A stretch of 64,000 nt of DNA from an uncultured Lachnospiraceae bacterium (GTDB taxonomy: Bacteria; Bacillota; Clostridia; Lachnospirales; Lachnospiraceae), in assembly GCA_902779575.1 (NCBI GenBank), contig CACZBW010000006.1, positions 227,294 through 291,293 on the forward strand, in the 5' to 3' direction. Shown piece after piece: positions 35,744 to 45,477 of the stretch (positions are counted from its first letter, which is position 1; each line of letters begins with the position of its first letter). Position numbers and translations under genes: made by a program. The notes under the pieces are model-generated. The model was not told the origin of the DNA. It searched no databases and saw only the letters and a program-made list of their open reading frames with translations.

Positions 35744-37363
35744 TCAGATCTCCTGCGCCAGATACTTCTTCAGGGTCTCCCTGACCGCTCCGGGTCCCCG
35801 GATCTCGTCGGCAAACATCGCCTCAATCTTTTCTCCGAGCCCGGCCTCATACAGGTCTGTCCCGAAAATATGGCGGTTTGACAGGATCGGGGAAAGGATT
35901 CCGTGCACATCACAGTCTCCGCCGATTTTCACTCCCGCAAGCGCCTCCTGCAGTTCCCCGTTCATGGGATCCGGCGAAAGCTCGAAAGGCGTCCCGTCAT
36001 CCTCCACGGCCAGCAGGTATCTGAGCCATCCGGCAATCGCCAGCGGAATTCCGGTCAGGGCTCCCGCCGTCCCGTCTTTCTCCAGATAAGCTTTAATGGT
36101 CTCTCCAAAACGGATCGCCAGCATCTGGGAGGTATCCACCGCGATTCTCTGCGGCGTATCGCCCAGATAGCGGTTGGTGAAGCGGACCGTGAGACATTCC
36201 TGAATAAATGCTTCCGGCGACAGGATACCAGGATCCTGCACGACCGGCATACCTTCCTTCAGACCCACAGTCCGGGCCAGAGCCGCCAGTTCCGGATCCG
36301 TCATCTCGTCGGCAAAATTCGTGAAGCCCAGCACACAGCCATATGGCGCAAGCGCCGTATGGATCGGGTTCAGGCACACGGTCACCTTCATCCGCTCGGA
36401 TTTGTTCACCGTCAGGCGGTCTGTGACATAGACGCCGCCATTCTCAAGGGGCGGCCTGCCGTTCGGGAAACTGTCCTCAACAACCAGATACTGGATCTCC
36501 TCCGCGTTCGCGAAAGGCGCAATATAGGTCTTCTTTGAAGTGATGACCGGATCCATATCCTCAACGCCGTCCCCGCGCAGAAGATCCGCGATCTCCGGCT
36601 CCGGCCGCGGGGTGATCTTGTCGATCATCGTCCACGGAAATGCCAGCTTCCCCTCATCCTTTACATATTCGATAAATTCCGGTTCCACATACCCTTTTTC
36701 CGCCCATTTTTCCGCAGTCTCCAGGACCGAGGAGCGAAGCTTCAGCCCGTTTCTGGAAACATTGTCCATGGAGACAAGAGCGAGAGGATATGCGCCTGCC
36801 CTGTATCTCTCATAGAGCATGGAGGTTACCACGCCCATCGCGCCGGAGGGCGCTGCCGGTCCCTTTTCCAGATCAGAGCGGACATAGCTCAGATATTCTC
36901 CGTCCGCGCCGTGCAGGGCGTAACCCTTCTCCGTAATGGTAAAGGAAACCATCTGCAGGGAGGGGTTTCGGAATACCTCCTTCAGCCGTTCCCAGTCTTT
37001 TGGAAATGCCGCCTGCGCCTTCACTGCTTCCGCAAAAGGAGCCAGAACCTTTTTGACGATCCTCCCGTCCCCGTGCAGGGTCACCGCCAGGACAAGATTG
37101 TCAAAAGGACGGTAGATCCGGTCGACGACATCCATATCGAAGGTCTCCGCACAGATAATCCCGCCGTCCATCTCTCCTTCTTCAAGAAGCCTTTCCGCTA
37201 TGCTTCCGATAAAAATCCGGAAAATGTTGCCGATCCCGAAATGCACCCATTTCGGATTCTTTCTTCCTTCCTCCGCCGTTATCTCCGGCTGGCGGGAAGG
37301 GAGCGCAATCCCTGCTTCTTCCCAGCTTTTCCGGTCCTTCAGGCCTTCCCATGTCAGATTCAT
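35744..37363 (-). CDS. Mannitol dehydrogenase/fructuronate reductase family protein
   Basis: A 539-residue NAD-dependent long-chain polyol dehydrogenase. The N-terminal nucleotide-binding start WVHFGIGNIFRIFIGSIAERL and the catalytic-region KVTVCLNPIHTALAPYG are characteristic. The family includes mannitol 2-dehydrogenase and D-mannonate oxidoreductase (UxuB). No uxuA or mannitol phosphotransferase gene is nearby, so the substrate stays open; a hexuronate role is somewhat favoured in gut Clostridia. The ATG at 37363 has GGGAGG 7 nt upstream, and 33 extra codons upstream are rejected. Confidence 0.85.
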   Translation of the reverse strand: MNLTWEGLKDRKSWEEAGIALPSRQPEITAEEGRKNPKWVHFGIGNIFRIFIGSIAERLLEEGEMDGGIICAETFDMDVVDRIYRPFDNLVLAVTLHGDGRIVKKVLAPFAEAVKAQAAFPKDWERLKEVFRNPSLQMVSFTITEKGYALHGADGEYLSYVRSDLEKGPAAPSGAMGVVTSMLYERYRAGAYPLALVSMDNVSRNGLKLRSSVLETAEKWAEKGYVEPEFIEYVKDEGKLAFPWTMIDKITPRPEPEIADLLRGDGVEDMDPVITSKKTYIAPFANAEEIQYLVVEDSFPNGRPPLENGGVYVTDRLTVNKSERMKVTVCLNPIHTALAPYGCVLGFTNFADEMTDPELAALARTVGLKEGMPVVQDPGILSPEAFIQECLTVRFTNRYLGDTPQRIAVDTSQMLAIRFGETIKAYLEKDGTAGALTGIPLAIAGWLRYLLAVEDDGTPFELSPDPMNGELQEALAGVKIGGDCDVHGILSPILSNRHIFGTDLYEAGLGEKIEAMFADEIRGPGAVRETLKKYLAQEI

Positions 37364-37658
37364 ACCGTGTCCTCCCTGATAACTGGATCTGTTTATGCCT
37401 ATTATATCCGTTCCTCTTTCCTGACGGAAGAACTGCTGTTCATGGCTTTCCTCTCTTGGCAAAGCCTTATCATTTCTGTATAATTATCCTCTGTCCGGCG
37501 GACAGACATTCCGCCTGCCGCAGCTTCCGCGGCCGCTTCAGATAAAGAATGTACAATACGGACAGACATCGCATATACCGCAGTTTCCGCAGCTCCGCCC
37601 GGGTTGTACGGACTTCATTCCTGCGGCAGCCTGCACTGCCCGGAAAGGGAGGCTTTCT

Positions 37659-38588
37659 ATGATTCTGCTCAATCAGATGATCACTCTTTTTCTTTTCATG
37701 ATCATCGGATACATGATCCGGAAGAAAAAGCTGATCGACGCAAACGGCTGCAAAAGCATCTCCTGGCTGGTCATCAATGTCGCCAACCCCTGTATGCTGG
37801 TCAGCAGCGCTCTCTCCTCGGAGAAAGCTCCGTCCGGAAAAATGCTCCTGACAACCCTCTCGCTGGTTGTCTTTGTCTATACGCTCCTGATCCTGTCCTC
37901 ACTGCTGATGCCGGAGCTTTTAAGAGTGCAGAAAAAGGATCGCGGCGTGTACCGGACCATGACGCTCTTTTCCAATATCGGCTATATGGGGTTCCCCCTC
38001 CTGCGCACCAGCTATGGCTCGGACTGCCTGATCTATGCCTCTCTTTTCCTGGTTCCTTTCAATCTCCTGATCTATACCTTCGGGATGAGCCAGTTCCGGA
38101 CGGACCATGACAGCCCGGCTTCCGGAAAGCGAAAGTTCCAGGTGGGAAGCATCATCAATGTGGGAACCATCTCCTGCATTATCTCCCTCTGGGTATCCTT
38201 TGCAAGGCCGGTTTTCCCCATGTTCATAAGCTCCGCTCTGGATTACCTGGGCGCGCTCCCGACCTCCCTCAGCATGATCGTAATCGGGGCGTCACTGACA
38301 GAGATTCCGCTGAAGGAGCTGTTTACGGACAAACGGCTTCTGGCCTTCTCCGCCCTGAAGCTTCTGGTCATCCCGATTGCAGGGCTCATGGCCGTGAAAC
38401 CATTTGTAAGGGAACAGGATCTCCTGGCCGTCGTCATGGTCATGCTGGCAACGCCGGTCGCATCGATGGTTGTCATGATCGCCCAGCAGCACGACGCCGA
38501 CTACAGGACCGCCGCGAAGGGACTCTCCCTCACGACGCTCCTCTCCGTCCTGACGATTCCGCTCGTCTCCCTGATCATGGGAATATAA
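37659..38588 (+). CDS. AEC-family (auxin efflux carrier-like) transporter
   Basis: A 309-residue inner-membrane permease with ten hydrophobic segments. The pattern FLFMIIGYMIRKKKLID at the start, INVANPCMLV near 40 and FSNIGYMGFPLL near 105 mark the AEC family. Bacterial members move organic acids such as malate or malonate; the substrate here is unknown. Its last 14 bp overlap, tail to tail, the end of hydE on the other strand, so the two transcripts are convergent with no room for a terminator between the coding regions. Confidence 0.88.
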   Translation: MILLNQMITLFLFMIIGYMIRKKKLIDANGCKSISWLVINVANPCMLVSSALSSEKAPSGKMLLTTLSLVVFVYTLLILSSLLMPELLRVQKKDRGVYRTMTLFSNIGYMGFPLLRTSYGSDCLIYASLFLVPFNLLIYTFGMSQFRTDHDSPASGKRKFQVGSIINVGTISCIISLWVSFARPVFPMFISSALDYLGALPTSLSMIVIGASLTEIPLKELFTDKRLLAFSALKLLVIPIAGLMAVKPFVREQDLLAVVMVMLATPVASMVVMIAQQHDADYRTAAKGLSLTTLLSVLTIPLVSLIMGI

Positions 38589-39633
38589 GTCCGGAATCTG
38601 CTCCGCGGCTGACCACCGTACGGTATCCGGTCTGTTCAATCCGCCTTTCCAGGCAGCCCCTGCACTCGGCAGCCTCCTCGCCGGTACAGATCTTGCCGTC
38701 ATAAAGCATATATTTTCCGCGGACGCTGACAGGAGACAGATTCGGCATAACCACATTCGCACCCGCCAGAAGGCCTTTTTCTCTTCCCCATGGATCAATG
38801 GTACCCAGCGCCGTCGTTGCGGGAAGCAGCACATAAGGCAGCATCAGCCGGATGATCGCGAGAAGATGCAGGGTATCCTCCAGGCTCCCTCCCTTCCGGT
38901 TGCGGAAGGGCGTATCCTTATGCGGGATAAATGGTCCGATCCCGATCATCTGGGGGCCGAATTCTTTCATGAAAAAAAGGTCCTCAATCAGATGATCCGT
39001 CGTCTGGCCGGGCGACCCCACCATAATCCCGCAGCCGGTCTGATAACCGATCTCCTTCAGGTCCCTCAGGCAGCGCTTTCTGTTTTCACAGGAAAGCTCC
39101 GGAGGATGCAGAAGGGCATAGTGTTCGCCTGAGGCAGTTTCATGGCGGAGCAGATAACGGTCGGCTCCCGCCTCAAAATATCTTAAATAGCTTTCCCTGC
39201 TCTTCTCTCCTATGGAGAGGGTGATCGCGCAGTCAGGCTGCTGCTTCCGGATGGCGGACACAATGTCACAGATCTTCTCATCCGTATACCAGGGATCCTC
39301 CCCGCTCTGCAGGACAATGGTCCTGAAACCCAGATCATATCCTTTTTTCGCGCAGTCCAGGATCTCCTCTTTTGTGAGCCGGTAGCGCTGGCAGGCAGGA
39401 TTGCTCCTCCGCAGGCCGCAGTAATAGCAGTCGTTCCGGCAGTAACTGCTGAACTCGACGAGGCCGCGCAGATAGACCTCTTTCCCGTAAATCTCTTCCC
39501 TCACGGAGCGCGCTTCTTTATAAAGCAGCGCTTCCTCCTCAGGCGACAGGCCCGTAAGCAGTGCCCGGAAATCCTCCCGGTCCAGCATCCGGTCTGCTCT
39601 CAGCTTTTCAATTCTTTCCTGATTTGTTTTCAT
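38575..39633 (-). CDS. hydE: [FeFe] hydrogenase H-cluster radical SAM maturase HydE
   Basis: A radical SAM enzyme that helps build the diiron subcluster of [FeFe] hydrogenase. The cluster motif CRNDCYYCG (Cys 65, 69, 72) is followed by the HydE/BioB-like VLQSGEDPWYTDE, RYLLRHETAS and the C-terminal LSPVSVRGKYMLYDGK. The length, 352 residues, is typical. It is downstream of hydF in one unit with the TM1266 regulator. hydG and the hydrogenase itself are not in the window. Its only ribosome-site candidate, GGAGG 13 nt upstream, comes from a duplicated 23 bp segment of the hydF end. Confidence 0.93.
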   Translation of the reverse strand: MKTNQERIEKLRADRMLDREDFRALLTGLSPEEEALLYKEARSVREEIYGKEVYLRGLVEFSSYCRNDCYYCGLRRSNPACQRYRLTKEEILDCAKKGYDLGFRTIVLQSGEDPWYTDEKICDIVSAIRKQQPDCAITLSIGEKSRESYLRYFEAGADRYLLRHETASGEHYALLHPPELSCENRKRCLRDLKEIGYQTGCGIMVGSPGQTTDHLIEDLFFMKEFGPQMIGIGPFIPHKDTPFRNRKGGSLEDTLHLLAIIRLMLPYVLLPATTALGTIDPWGREKGLLAGANVVMPNLSPVSVRGKYMLYDGKICTGEEAAECRGCLERRIEQTGYRTVVSRGADSGLIFP

Positions 39634-39636
39634 TCT

Positions 39637-39720
39637 TTAAGCCCGGCCTCCGGCAGCACGCTGTTAATCTCTGTCAGCAGCCGGCGCCGTCCCGCTCTTA
39701 AGCCCGGCCTCCGGCAGCAC
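39637..39720. repeat. 23 bp direct repeat at the hydF-hydE junction
   Basis: GTGCTGCCGGAGGCCGGGCT plus TAA (minus strand) occurs at 39698-39720, encoding the HydF end VLPEAGL, and again at 39637-39659 in front of hydE. The offset is 61 bp. In the copy next to hydE one frame would read VLPEAGLKE then TGA overlapping the hydE ATG. Confidence 0.85.
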
Positions 39721-41001
39721 TTTTAGCGCCCGCGGAAGAATCCCGTTTACCTCCGCTATGGTCATGCCGTAATTCGTGATCGGAACGCCCTGCTGCGCCG
39801 CCCTTCTGTTTCTTGCCCCGACCTCCTTCTCATTCAGCATACAGGAACCGCAGTGGACGATCAGGGCATATTTCTGCAGATCCGCCGGGAAAGACAGACC
39901 CGAGGAAGTCTCAAAATTCAGTTCTTTTCCGCTGTACGCCCGGATCCAGGCAGGAAGCTTCACCGTTCCGATATCGCCGCACTGCCTGTGATGGGAACAG
40001 CCCTCAGAAATCAGAACCGTGTCCCCGTCCTTCAGCTCTCTCAGAGCCCGCACGCCCTCCAGCTGTTTCTTCAGAACGCCCTTATAGCGGGCCATCAGGA
40101 TAGAGAAGGAAGTCAGGTAAATATCTTCCGGCACGATGGATGAGACATGCCGGAAGGCCTGGCTGTCCGTAATGACAAGAGCCGGCTTTTCTCCCTTTTC
40201 CCTCAGATCCGAAAGCGTCTGCGCCAGCTCGCTTTCCCTGACGCACAGAGCTCTGCCGCCGTGATCCAGCACATCGCGCAGAACCTGGACCTGCGGGAGG
40301 ATCAGCCTGCCCTTCGGAGCCGCAAAATCGATGGGAATGACCAGAATCACCAGATCCATCGGGCGGAACAGATCTCCCACCAGAACCTTTTCCGGGGCCG
40401 AAGCTTTCCCGGCTTCCGCGATCGCCTCCTTCAGGGCGTCAATATTCTCGCCGGTCAGAGCGCTCACCCGGATCTGCCGGACCACGCCCGAAGCCTCCGG
40501 GAGAGCCGGAAATTCCTTATCCTGCAGAGATTCCTTACCGGCAGGCTCTCCCTTTGCACTGTCCCTCCCGGCTGCACTGCTCTCCCCGGCCGGAATCGCG
40601 GCATCTTCGAGATCGCATTTGTTCCAGGCAAGGACGCAGGGAATCTCCCGCTCCGCAAACAGTTTCAGAAGTTCCCTGTCGCAGGCGGTAAGTCCCGCGC
40701 CTGCTTCTGCCACCAGGACTGCCGTATCGGTCCGGTCCAGGATTTCCTTCGTCCGCTGAACCCGCATCTGTCCGAGGGTTCCTTCATCGTCGAAACCCGG
40801 GGTATCGATGACGACGACCGGTCCCAGCGGAAGCAGCTCCATGGACTTTGAAACCGGATCCGTCGTGGTTCCCCTTACGTCGGAGACAATGGAGACCTGC
40901 TGGCTCGTCACGGCATTTACCACGCTGGACTTGCCCGCATTCCTGCGGCCGAAGAAGGCGATGTGTACGCGCTCGCTGCGCGGAGTGTCATTCATGCTCA
41001 T
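39664..41001 (-). CDS. hydF: [FeFe] hydrogenase H-cluster maturation GTPase HydF
   Basis: The scaffold GTPase on which the diiron subcluster is assembled before transfer to the hydrogenase. The G1 loop GRRNAGKSSVVN is near residues 14-25, then GTTTDPV (G2), DTPGFDD (G3) and NKCD (G4). The C-terminal iron-sulfur region has CSHHRQCGDIG and VHCGSC. Relative to relatives there is a Ser/Ala/Gly/Glu-rich insert near residues 143-170, and the tail beyond VLPEAGLK appears newly formed by a 61 bp rearrangement. It lies between the TM1266 regulator and hydE. Confidence 0.94.
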   Translation of the reverse strand: MSMNDTPRSERVHIAFFGRRNAGKSSVVNAVTSQQVSIVSDVRGTTTDPVSKSMELLPLGPVVVIDTPGFDDEGTLGQMRVQRTKEILDRTDTAVLVAEAGAGLTACDRELLKLFAEREIPCVLAWNKCDLEDAAIPAGESSAAGRDSAKGEPAGKESLQDKEFPALPEASGVVRQIRVSALTGENIDALKEAIAEAGKASAPEKVLVGDLFRPMDLVILVIPIDFAAPKGRLILPQVQVLRDVLDHGGRALCVRESELAQTLSDLREKGEKPALVITDSQAFRHVSSIVPEDIYLTSFSILMARYKGVLKKQLEGVRALRELKDGDTVLISEGCSHHRQCGDIGTVKLPAWIRAYSGKELNFETSSGLSFPADLQKYALIVHCGSCMLNEKEVGARNRRAAQQGVPITNYGMTIAEVNGILPRALKVLPEAGLKSGTAPAADRD

Positions 41002-41183
41002 ATTGCGGGTCTCTCTTTCTCCTGTAAAGAAAGACTGGCGGTCCCGCGGCTCTCACCGCAGAACACGCCGGTCATTTTTTCCAAAACTTCTAAGCATACC
41101 CCTGCGGGCGCACAGATGAAGTCTGACAGCAGAAGCCGCCGTGCGCCCGCATTTCCGCCAGGGCGGAATGGATCCTCTTCAGG

Positions 41184-41441
41184 TCACTCTTTGGAAATCA
41201 CGCTGGAATAGACAACCTTGCTGGAGATCCCTTCCAGATTCCCGATCTTCCCGGAAAGGGCGGAAATGAGATCCTGCGGAGCGTCCATCGCCACGCTGAT
41301 GATATTGATTCCCAGCTTCCGGTAGGGAATTCCCATGCGTCCGATGATATAAGGACCCGCTTCGTGTAGATACTCATTCAGTTTCGCGGTCTGTCCTGTG
41401 TCTGACACGATAATTGATAGAAGCGCTACTCTGGTTTCCAT
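41184..41441 (-). CDS. Iron-only hydrogenase system regulator (TM1266 family)
   Basis: An 85-residue ACT-like protein. The start METRVALLSIIVSDTG and the segment GIPYRKLGINIISVAMDA match the TM1266 family, which is found almost only beside [FeFe]-hydrogenase maturation genes. It is presumed to sense a small ligand and regulate the system, but the mechanism is unproven. GGAGG lies 7 nt before the ATG. It is the first gene of the unit with hydF and hydE. Confidence 0.88.
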   Translation of the reverse strand: METRVALLSIIVSDTGQTAKLNEYLHEAGPYIIGRMGIPYRKLGINIISVAMDAPQDLISALSGKIGNLEGISSKVVYSSVISKE

Positions 41442-41558
41442 GATAAATCCTCCTTTTCGCCTGACATACCGCAGCCTGCAGCCCGAACCTGTCCCGGCAC
41501 CGTGCTGCCCCGGCTCTTTCTGTCCTCCGCGGCATAAATATCTGCGGTGTTTTCGTAG

Positions 41559-41592
41559 AAAAAAAGATCCCTGTGCCCCGGCACAGAGATCT
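41559..41592 (-). terminator. Intrinsic terminator after the phosphotransferase gene
   Basis: The stem AGATCTCTGTGCC/GGCACAGGGATCT has a single mismatch and a 2-nt centre. It is followed on the minus strand by seven T. It separates the adhE/phosphotransferase transcript from the hydrogenase maturation unit. Confidence 0.9.
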
Positions 41593-41713
41593 CATTTTCA
41601 AACATCTTCTGCCGCTATTCCGGTTCGGAAAATACCTTGCCGTCAGAGCTTCCTTTTTCATTATAGCGCGCTTCCCTCTTTCTCACAAGCGGAAAGAAAG
41701 TTTTGCTTATCTG

Positions 41714-42463
41714 TTACATGTACTGCGCTACACTGATCCATTTTTCCAGGAGTTCCTTCTCGCTCTCCTTGTGCTTTGCCAGCTGGACGGCCGCGACAAT
41801 CGGCATCCAGGTCTGTACATACTGGATCGCCATGTCCGCCTTTTTGCAGAAGCACTTCAGATAGGGATCTGCAAGCTCCGGCTGATCCAGTGTGAAGCGG
41901 AGATAGGTGATCGCCGCGTCCGCGCCGGCGTTGCCTGAAGTCGCGTGAGCCCAGTCCAGAACACAGTAGCTGCCGTCTTCACGGATGATTACATTGGAAG
42001 GAACAAAGTCACCGTGGCACAGCTTGGTATGCCGTCTCATTCCGTGGATCCGCTGCAGAAGCTCGTACCTGGTGCTCGCGTCGATCTCGGACATGGAGTT
42101 GATCACTTCCTCCATCTTATAACGGGTATTGCGCAGCTGCGGTACACGGTAATTTCCGACTTCCAGCTGGATATCCACCAGCCTGTTCAGATATTCCTCC
42201 GTCTTTTCCGGCGCTTCTTTCATCAGCTGGTCCAGTGTTTTTCCTTCCACGTACTCCATGGTAAGGGCCCAGCCGCCTTCCGCAGGTCCGACCGAAATAA
42301 TCTTCGGGCTCGGGACGCCGCAGCCTTCCACACAGGCGTGAATATATGCTTCATTAAAGACATTTGCCTTCGGATGGGAGGGAGTAAATTCTTTTACGAT
42401 GGTATGTCCTTCCCTGTATACGATTTTATTTGCTTTCTCCTCAAGGATGATACGATCCGCCAT
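41714..42463 (-). CDS. Aminoglycoside phosphotransferase/choline-kinase family protein
   Basis: A 249-residue small-molecule kinase of the APH fold. The catalytic loop LCHGDFVPSNVI (HxDxxxxN, near 145) and metal-binding VLDWAHATSGNAGAD (near 168) are both present, with a shortened N-lobe. Members phosphorylate choline, ethanolamine, sugars or drugs. Nothing here points to antibiotic resistance specifically. It follows adhE by about 110 bp with an inverted-repeat element in the gap, and a strong terminator follows it. Confidence 0.82.
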   Translation of the reverse strand: MADRIILEEKANKIVYREGHTIVKEFTPSHPKANVFNEAYIHACVEGCGVPSPKIISVGPAEGGWALTMEYVEGKTLDQLMKEAPEKTEEYLNRLVDIQLEVGNYRVPQLRNTRYKMEEVINSMSEIDASTRYELLQRIHGMRRHTKLCHGDFVPSNVIIREDGSYCVLDWAHATSGNAGADAAITYLRFTLDQPELADPYLKCFCKKADMAIQYVQTWMPIVAAVQLAKHKESEKELLEKWISVAQYM

Positions 42464-42503
42464 TCCTGTTTTCCTCCTTATCTGTTGATGTATGAGATAA
42501 TCT

Positions 42504-42565
42504 CAGGGAGACGCTGACCTCTTCTGAATGAGAGCTTCCGCTGCCCCGGGTTCAGCGTTTCCCTG
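42504..42565. repeat. Intercistronic inverted repeat, copy C (longest, best ends)
   Basis: Ends CAGGGAGACGCTGA and TCAGCGTTTCCCTG are inverted repeats with 13 of 14 matches, enclosing 34 nt. The element is 62 bp, lies between adhE and the phosphotransferase gene, and ends about 41 nt before the latter's start. Confidence 0.75.
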
Positions 42566-42575
42566 GTAACAATAT

Positions 42576-45206
42576 TCAGATTTTCGCCGCTTCTTTTGTA
42601 TCTTTGCCGTAGAAGGCCAGAAGATACAGCTGACGGATCTCATCCATCAGAGGATATCTCGGATTGGCGCCCGTGCACTGGTCATTGAAGGCGTTCTCCG
42701 TCATCTCATCCAGCGTGGCGAGGAAGTCTTCCTCTTTGACGCCGAACTCCTGGATCGAAGCCGGGATTCCGATGACCTTTTTGAGCTCTTCCAGCTTGTC
42801 GATCAGAAGATCAAATGTCTCATTGTCATCCTTTCCGACCAGACCGTTATATCTCGCGACATCGCAGTAGCGCTCCAGCGCATGCGGATACTCATACTGC
42901 GGGAAGGTACCCATCTTCACCGGTACCGGATTCGCGTTATAGCGCATCACATAGGTGAGAACAAGGGCGTTCGCGACTCCGTGCGGAATATGGTGGTAAG
43001 CGCCGAGCTTGTGCGCCATACTGTGGTTCAGTCCCAGGAAAGCATTGGCAAATGCTTCTCCGGCGAGGGTGGAAGCCATGGCCATATGCTCTCTGGCTTT
43101 CGGATCCTTCGCGCCGTTCACATAGGCGGACGGAAGGTAATCAAATACCAGCTTGGTTGCCTGCAGGGCAAGGCCGTCTGTCAGATCGGAAGCCATCACG
43201 GATACGTAAGCCTCCAGGGCGTGGGTCATGACGTCGATGCCGGAAGCGCTGGTCAGTCCCTTCGGCTGGTTCATCATGTTGTCCGCATCCACGATTGCCA
43301 TATCCGGCAGCAGCTCATAGTCCGCCAGAGGCCATTTGGTTCCGGTCTCAGCATCCGTGATAATCGCGAACGGAGTAACCTCGGAACCTGTTCCGGAAGA
43401 AGTGGGGATGGCTACGAAATATGCCTTTTTGCCCATCTCCGGGAAGGTGTAGATACGCTTGCGGATGTCCATGAAATCCATGGCCATGTCGTCGAAGTTC
43501 ACATCCGGATGCTCATACATCACCCACATAATCTTGGCTGCATCCATGGCGGAGCCGCCGCCCAGCGCGATGATCACGTCCGGTCCGAAGGAAGCCATCT
43601 GCCTGGTTCCCTCCTGCGCGCACTGCAGAGTCGGGTCCGGTGCCACATCATAGAAGCAGGCATGGCGGATTCCCATCTGGTCCAGCTTGTCCTCGATCGG
43701 CTTCACATAACCGTTCTGATAAAGGAAGGTATCGGTTACGATGAAGCATTTCTTCTTATGCATGATGGTTCCAAGCTCATCGAGGGCTGTCGGCATGCAT
43801 CCTCTCTTGAAGTACACCTTTTCCGGAAGTCTCAGCCACAGCATATTCTCTCTCCTCTCAACCACTGTCTTGATATTCAGAAGATCCATCACGCCTACAT
43901 TATGGGAAATGGAATTGCCGCCCCAGGAACCGCAGCCCAGCGTCAGGGAAGGAAGAAGGCTGAAGTTGTACAGGTCACCTATTCCGCCGTGTGCGGAAGG
44001 TGAGTTGACAACGATACGGCAGGCGTTCATGCGCTCCGCGTGCGCTGCCATCTTCTCCTTCTCGTTCGTATCGATAAACAGGGAAGCGGTATGTCCGGGA
44101 CCTCCGTCTTCAACAAGCTGCTCCGCCATATCAAGGGCTTCCTCAAAGGTCTGTGCCTTATACATGGCAAGAACCGGGGACAGCTTCTCATGGGCAAAAG
44201 GCTCGCTGATATCCGTGCTGGTCACTTCACCGATCAGGATCTTTGTACGCTCCGGCACGTCCACGCCCGCCAGCTTCGCGATATTGAAAGCGGTCTGCCC
44301 GACAATCTTCGCGTTCACGGAACCATTGACGATCACGGTGCTGCCGACCTTCGCGATCTCGTCTCCCTTAAGGAAATAGCAGCCTCTTCTCTCAAACTCC
44401 GCCCGCACCTCGTCATAGACATCGGCAAGAGCCGTCACGGACTGCTCTGACGCGCAGATCATACCGTTGTCAAAAGTCTTGGAATGAATGACGGAGTTGA
44501 CGGCCATCCGCACGTCCGCCGTGCTGTCGATGATAACAGGAGTATTGCCCGCGCCGACGCCCAGAGCCGGTTTGCCGGAGGAATACGCCGCATGCACCAT
44601 GCCGGGACCGCCGGTAGCAAGGATGCAGTCGCTCTCCTTCATGACGATGTTGGTCATTTCCAGGGACGGTTCGTCGATCCAGCCGATAATCTCTTCAGGA
44701 GCTCCCGCCTGAACAGCCGCCTCATAGACAATCCTTGCCGCCTCGATCGTGCTCTTCTTTGCCCTCGGATGGGGGCTGATCACGATGGCGTTCCTGGTCT
44801 TTAAGCAGATCAGCGTCTTAAAGATCGCGGTGGATGTCGGGTTTGTCGTCGGGATGACAGCCGCGATCAGGCCGATCGGCTCAGCGATCTTTTTGATGCC
44901 TGCCGCCGCGTCCTCTTCGATCACGCCGCAGGTCTTAGTGGAGCGATAAGCGTTGTAGATGTACTCCGCGGCATAATGGTTCTTGATCACCTTATCCTCC
45001 ACGACGCCCATCCCGGTCTCTTCCACCGCGAGTTTCGCGAGCGGAATCCTTGCCTTATTGGCTGCCATGGCCGCTGCCCGGAAGATCTCATCCACCTTTT
45101 CCTGGGAGAATGAAGAGAAAAGCTTCTGCGCTTCACGCATCCGCCCCATCTTTGCCCTCAGTTCCTCTGCTGTAGTAACTTTACTGCTTACAGTCTCGTT
45201 ATTCAT
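42576..45206 (-). CDS. adhE: Bifunctional acetaldehyde-CoA/alcohol dehydrogenase
   Basis: Reduces acetyl-CoA to ethanol via acetaldehyde and forms spirosomes. The 876-residue chain has an aldehyde dehydrogenase half (NAD-binding [14 protein letters not shown], catalytic Cys in [10 protein letters not shown] near 253). The second half is an iron-dependent alcohol dehydrogenase ([25 protein letters not shown], and metal histidines in [11 protein letters not shown] and HHIPHG). It reoxidises NADH in fermentation, in line with the hydrogenase genes nearby. The leader (45207-45477) is AT-rich with a TATAAT at 45259-45264, but its -35 candidate TTGACG is 20 nt away. No clear Rex site is seen. Confidence 0.97.
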   Translation of the reverse strand: MNNETVSSKVTTAEELRAKMGRMREAQKLFSSFSQEKVDEIFRAAAMAANKARIPLAKLAVEETGMGVVEDKVIKNHYAAEYIYNAYRSTKTCGVIEEDAAAGIKKIAEPIGLIAAVIPTTNPTSTAIFKTLICLKTRNAIVISPHPRAKKSTIEAARIVYEAAVQAGAPEEIIGWIDEPSLEMTNIVMKESDCILATGGPGMVHAAYSSGKPALGVGAGNTPVIIDSTADVRMAVNSVIHSKTFDNGMICASEQSVTALADVYDEVRAEFERRGCYFLKGDEIAKVGSTVIVNGSVNAKIVGQTAFNIAKLAGVDVPERTKILIGEVTSTDISEPFAHEKLSPVLAMYKAQTFEEALDMAEQLVEDGGPGHTASLFIDTNEKEKMAAHAERMNACRIVVNSPSAHGGIGDLYNFSLLPSLTLGCGSWGGNSISHNVGVMDLLNIKTVVERRENMLWLRLPEKVYFKRGCMPTALDELGTIMHKKKCFIVTDTFLYQNGYVKPIEDKLDQMGIRHACFYDVAPDPTLQCAQEGTRQMASFGPDVIIALGGGSAMDAAKIMWVMYEHPDVNFDDMAMDFMDIRKRIYTFPEMGKKAYFVAIPTSSGTGSEVTPFAIITDAETGTKWPLADYELLPDMAIVDADNMMNQPKGLTSASGIDVMTHALEAYVSVMASDLTDGLALQATKLVFDYLPSAYVNGAKDPKAREHMAMASTLAGEAFANAFLGLNHSMAHKLGAYHHIPHGVANALVLTYVMRYNANPVPVKMGTFPQYEYPHALERYCDVARYNGLVGKDDNETFDLLIDKLEELKKVIGIPASIQEFGVKEEDFLATLDEMTENAFNDQCTGANPRYPLMDEIRQLYLLAFYGKDTKEAAKI

Positions 45207-45477
45207 ACTTCAACCAGCCCTTTCCTGAATGGAACGTTATTTTTTTATCAAGCCTGATATTATATTAAGTTTTCCCGCTTATTTCGTCAATGCACAGAAC
45301 CTACAAGCTTTGACAATTCATTATCATATTTGTTGGGAATTCCGTGCAGGCAGCCTTTTCCGGGATGCATTTCCGGCTTATCATCTGCTTCCGGCAGCGG
45401 TCCGCAGCCATTTTCCGGCGCCTTCCGGAGGAAATCCATATGCTTATCTCATGTGCTTCTAAAGCCGGTCCGGAAGC

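Noticed and set aside
41714-42463. Antibiotic-resistance aminoglycoside kinase
   Set aside because: The fold is right but the family is broad, there is no resistance context, and a metabolic kinase is equally likely.
45207-45477. Rex operator before adhE
   Set aside because: AT-rich, but no TTGTTAA-type inverted repeat is present.
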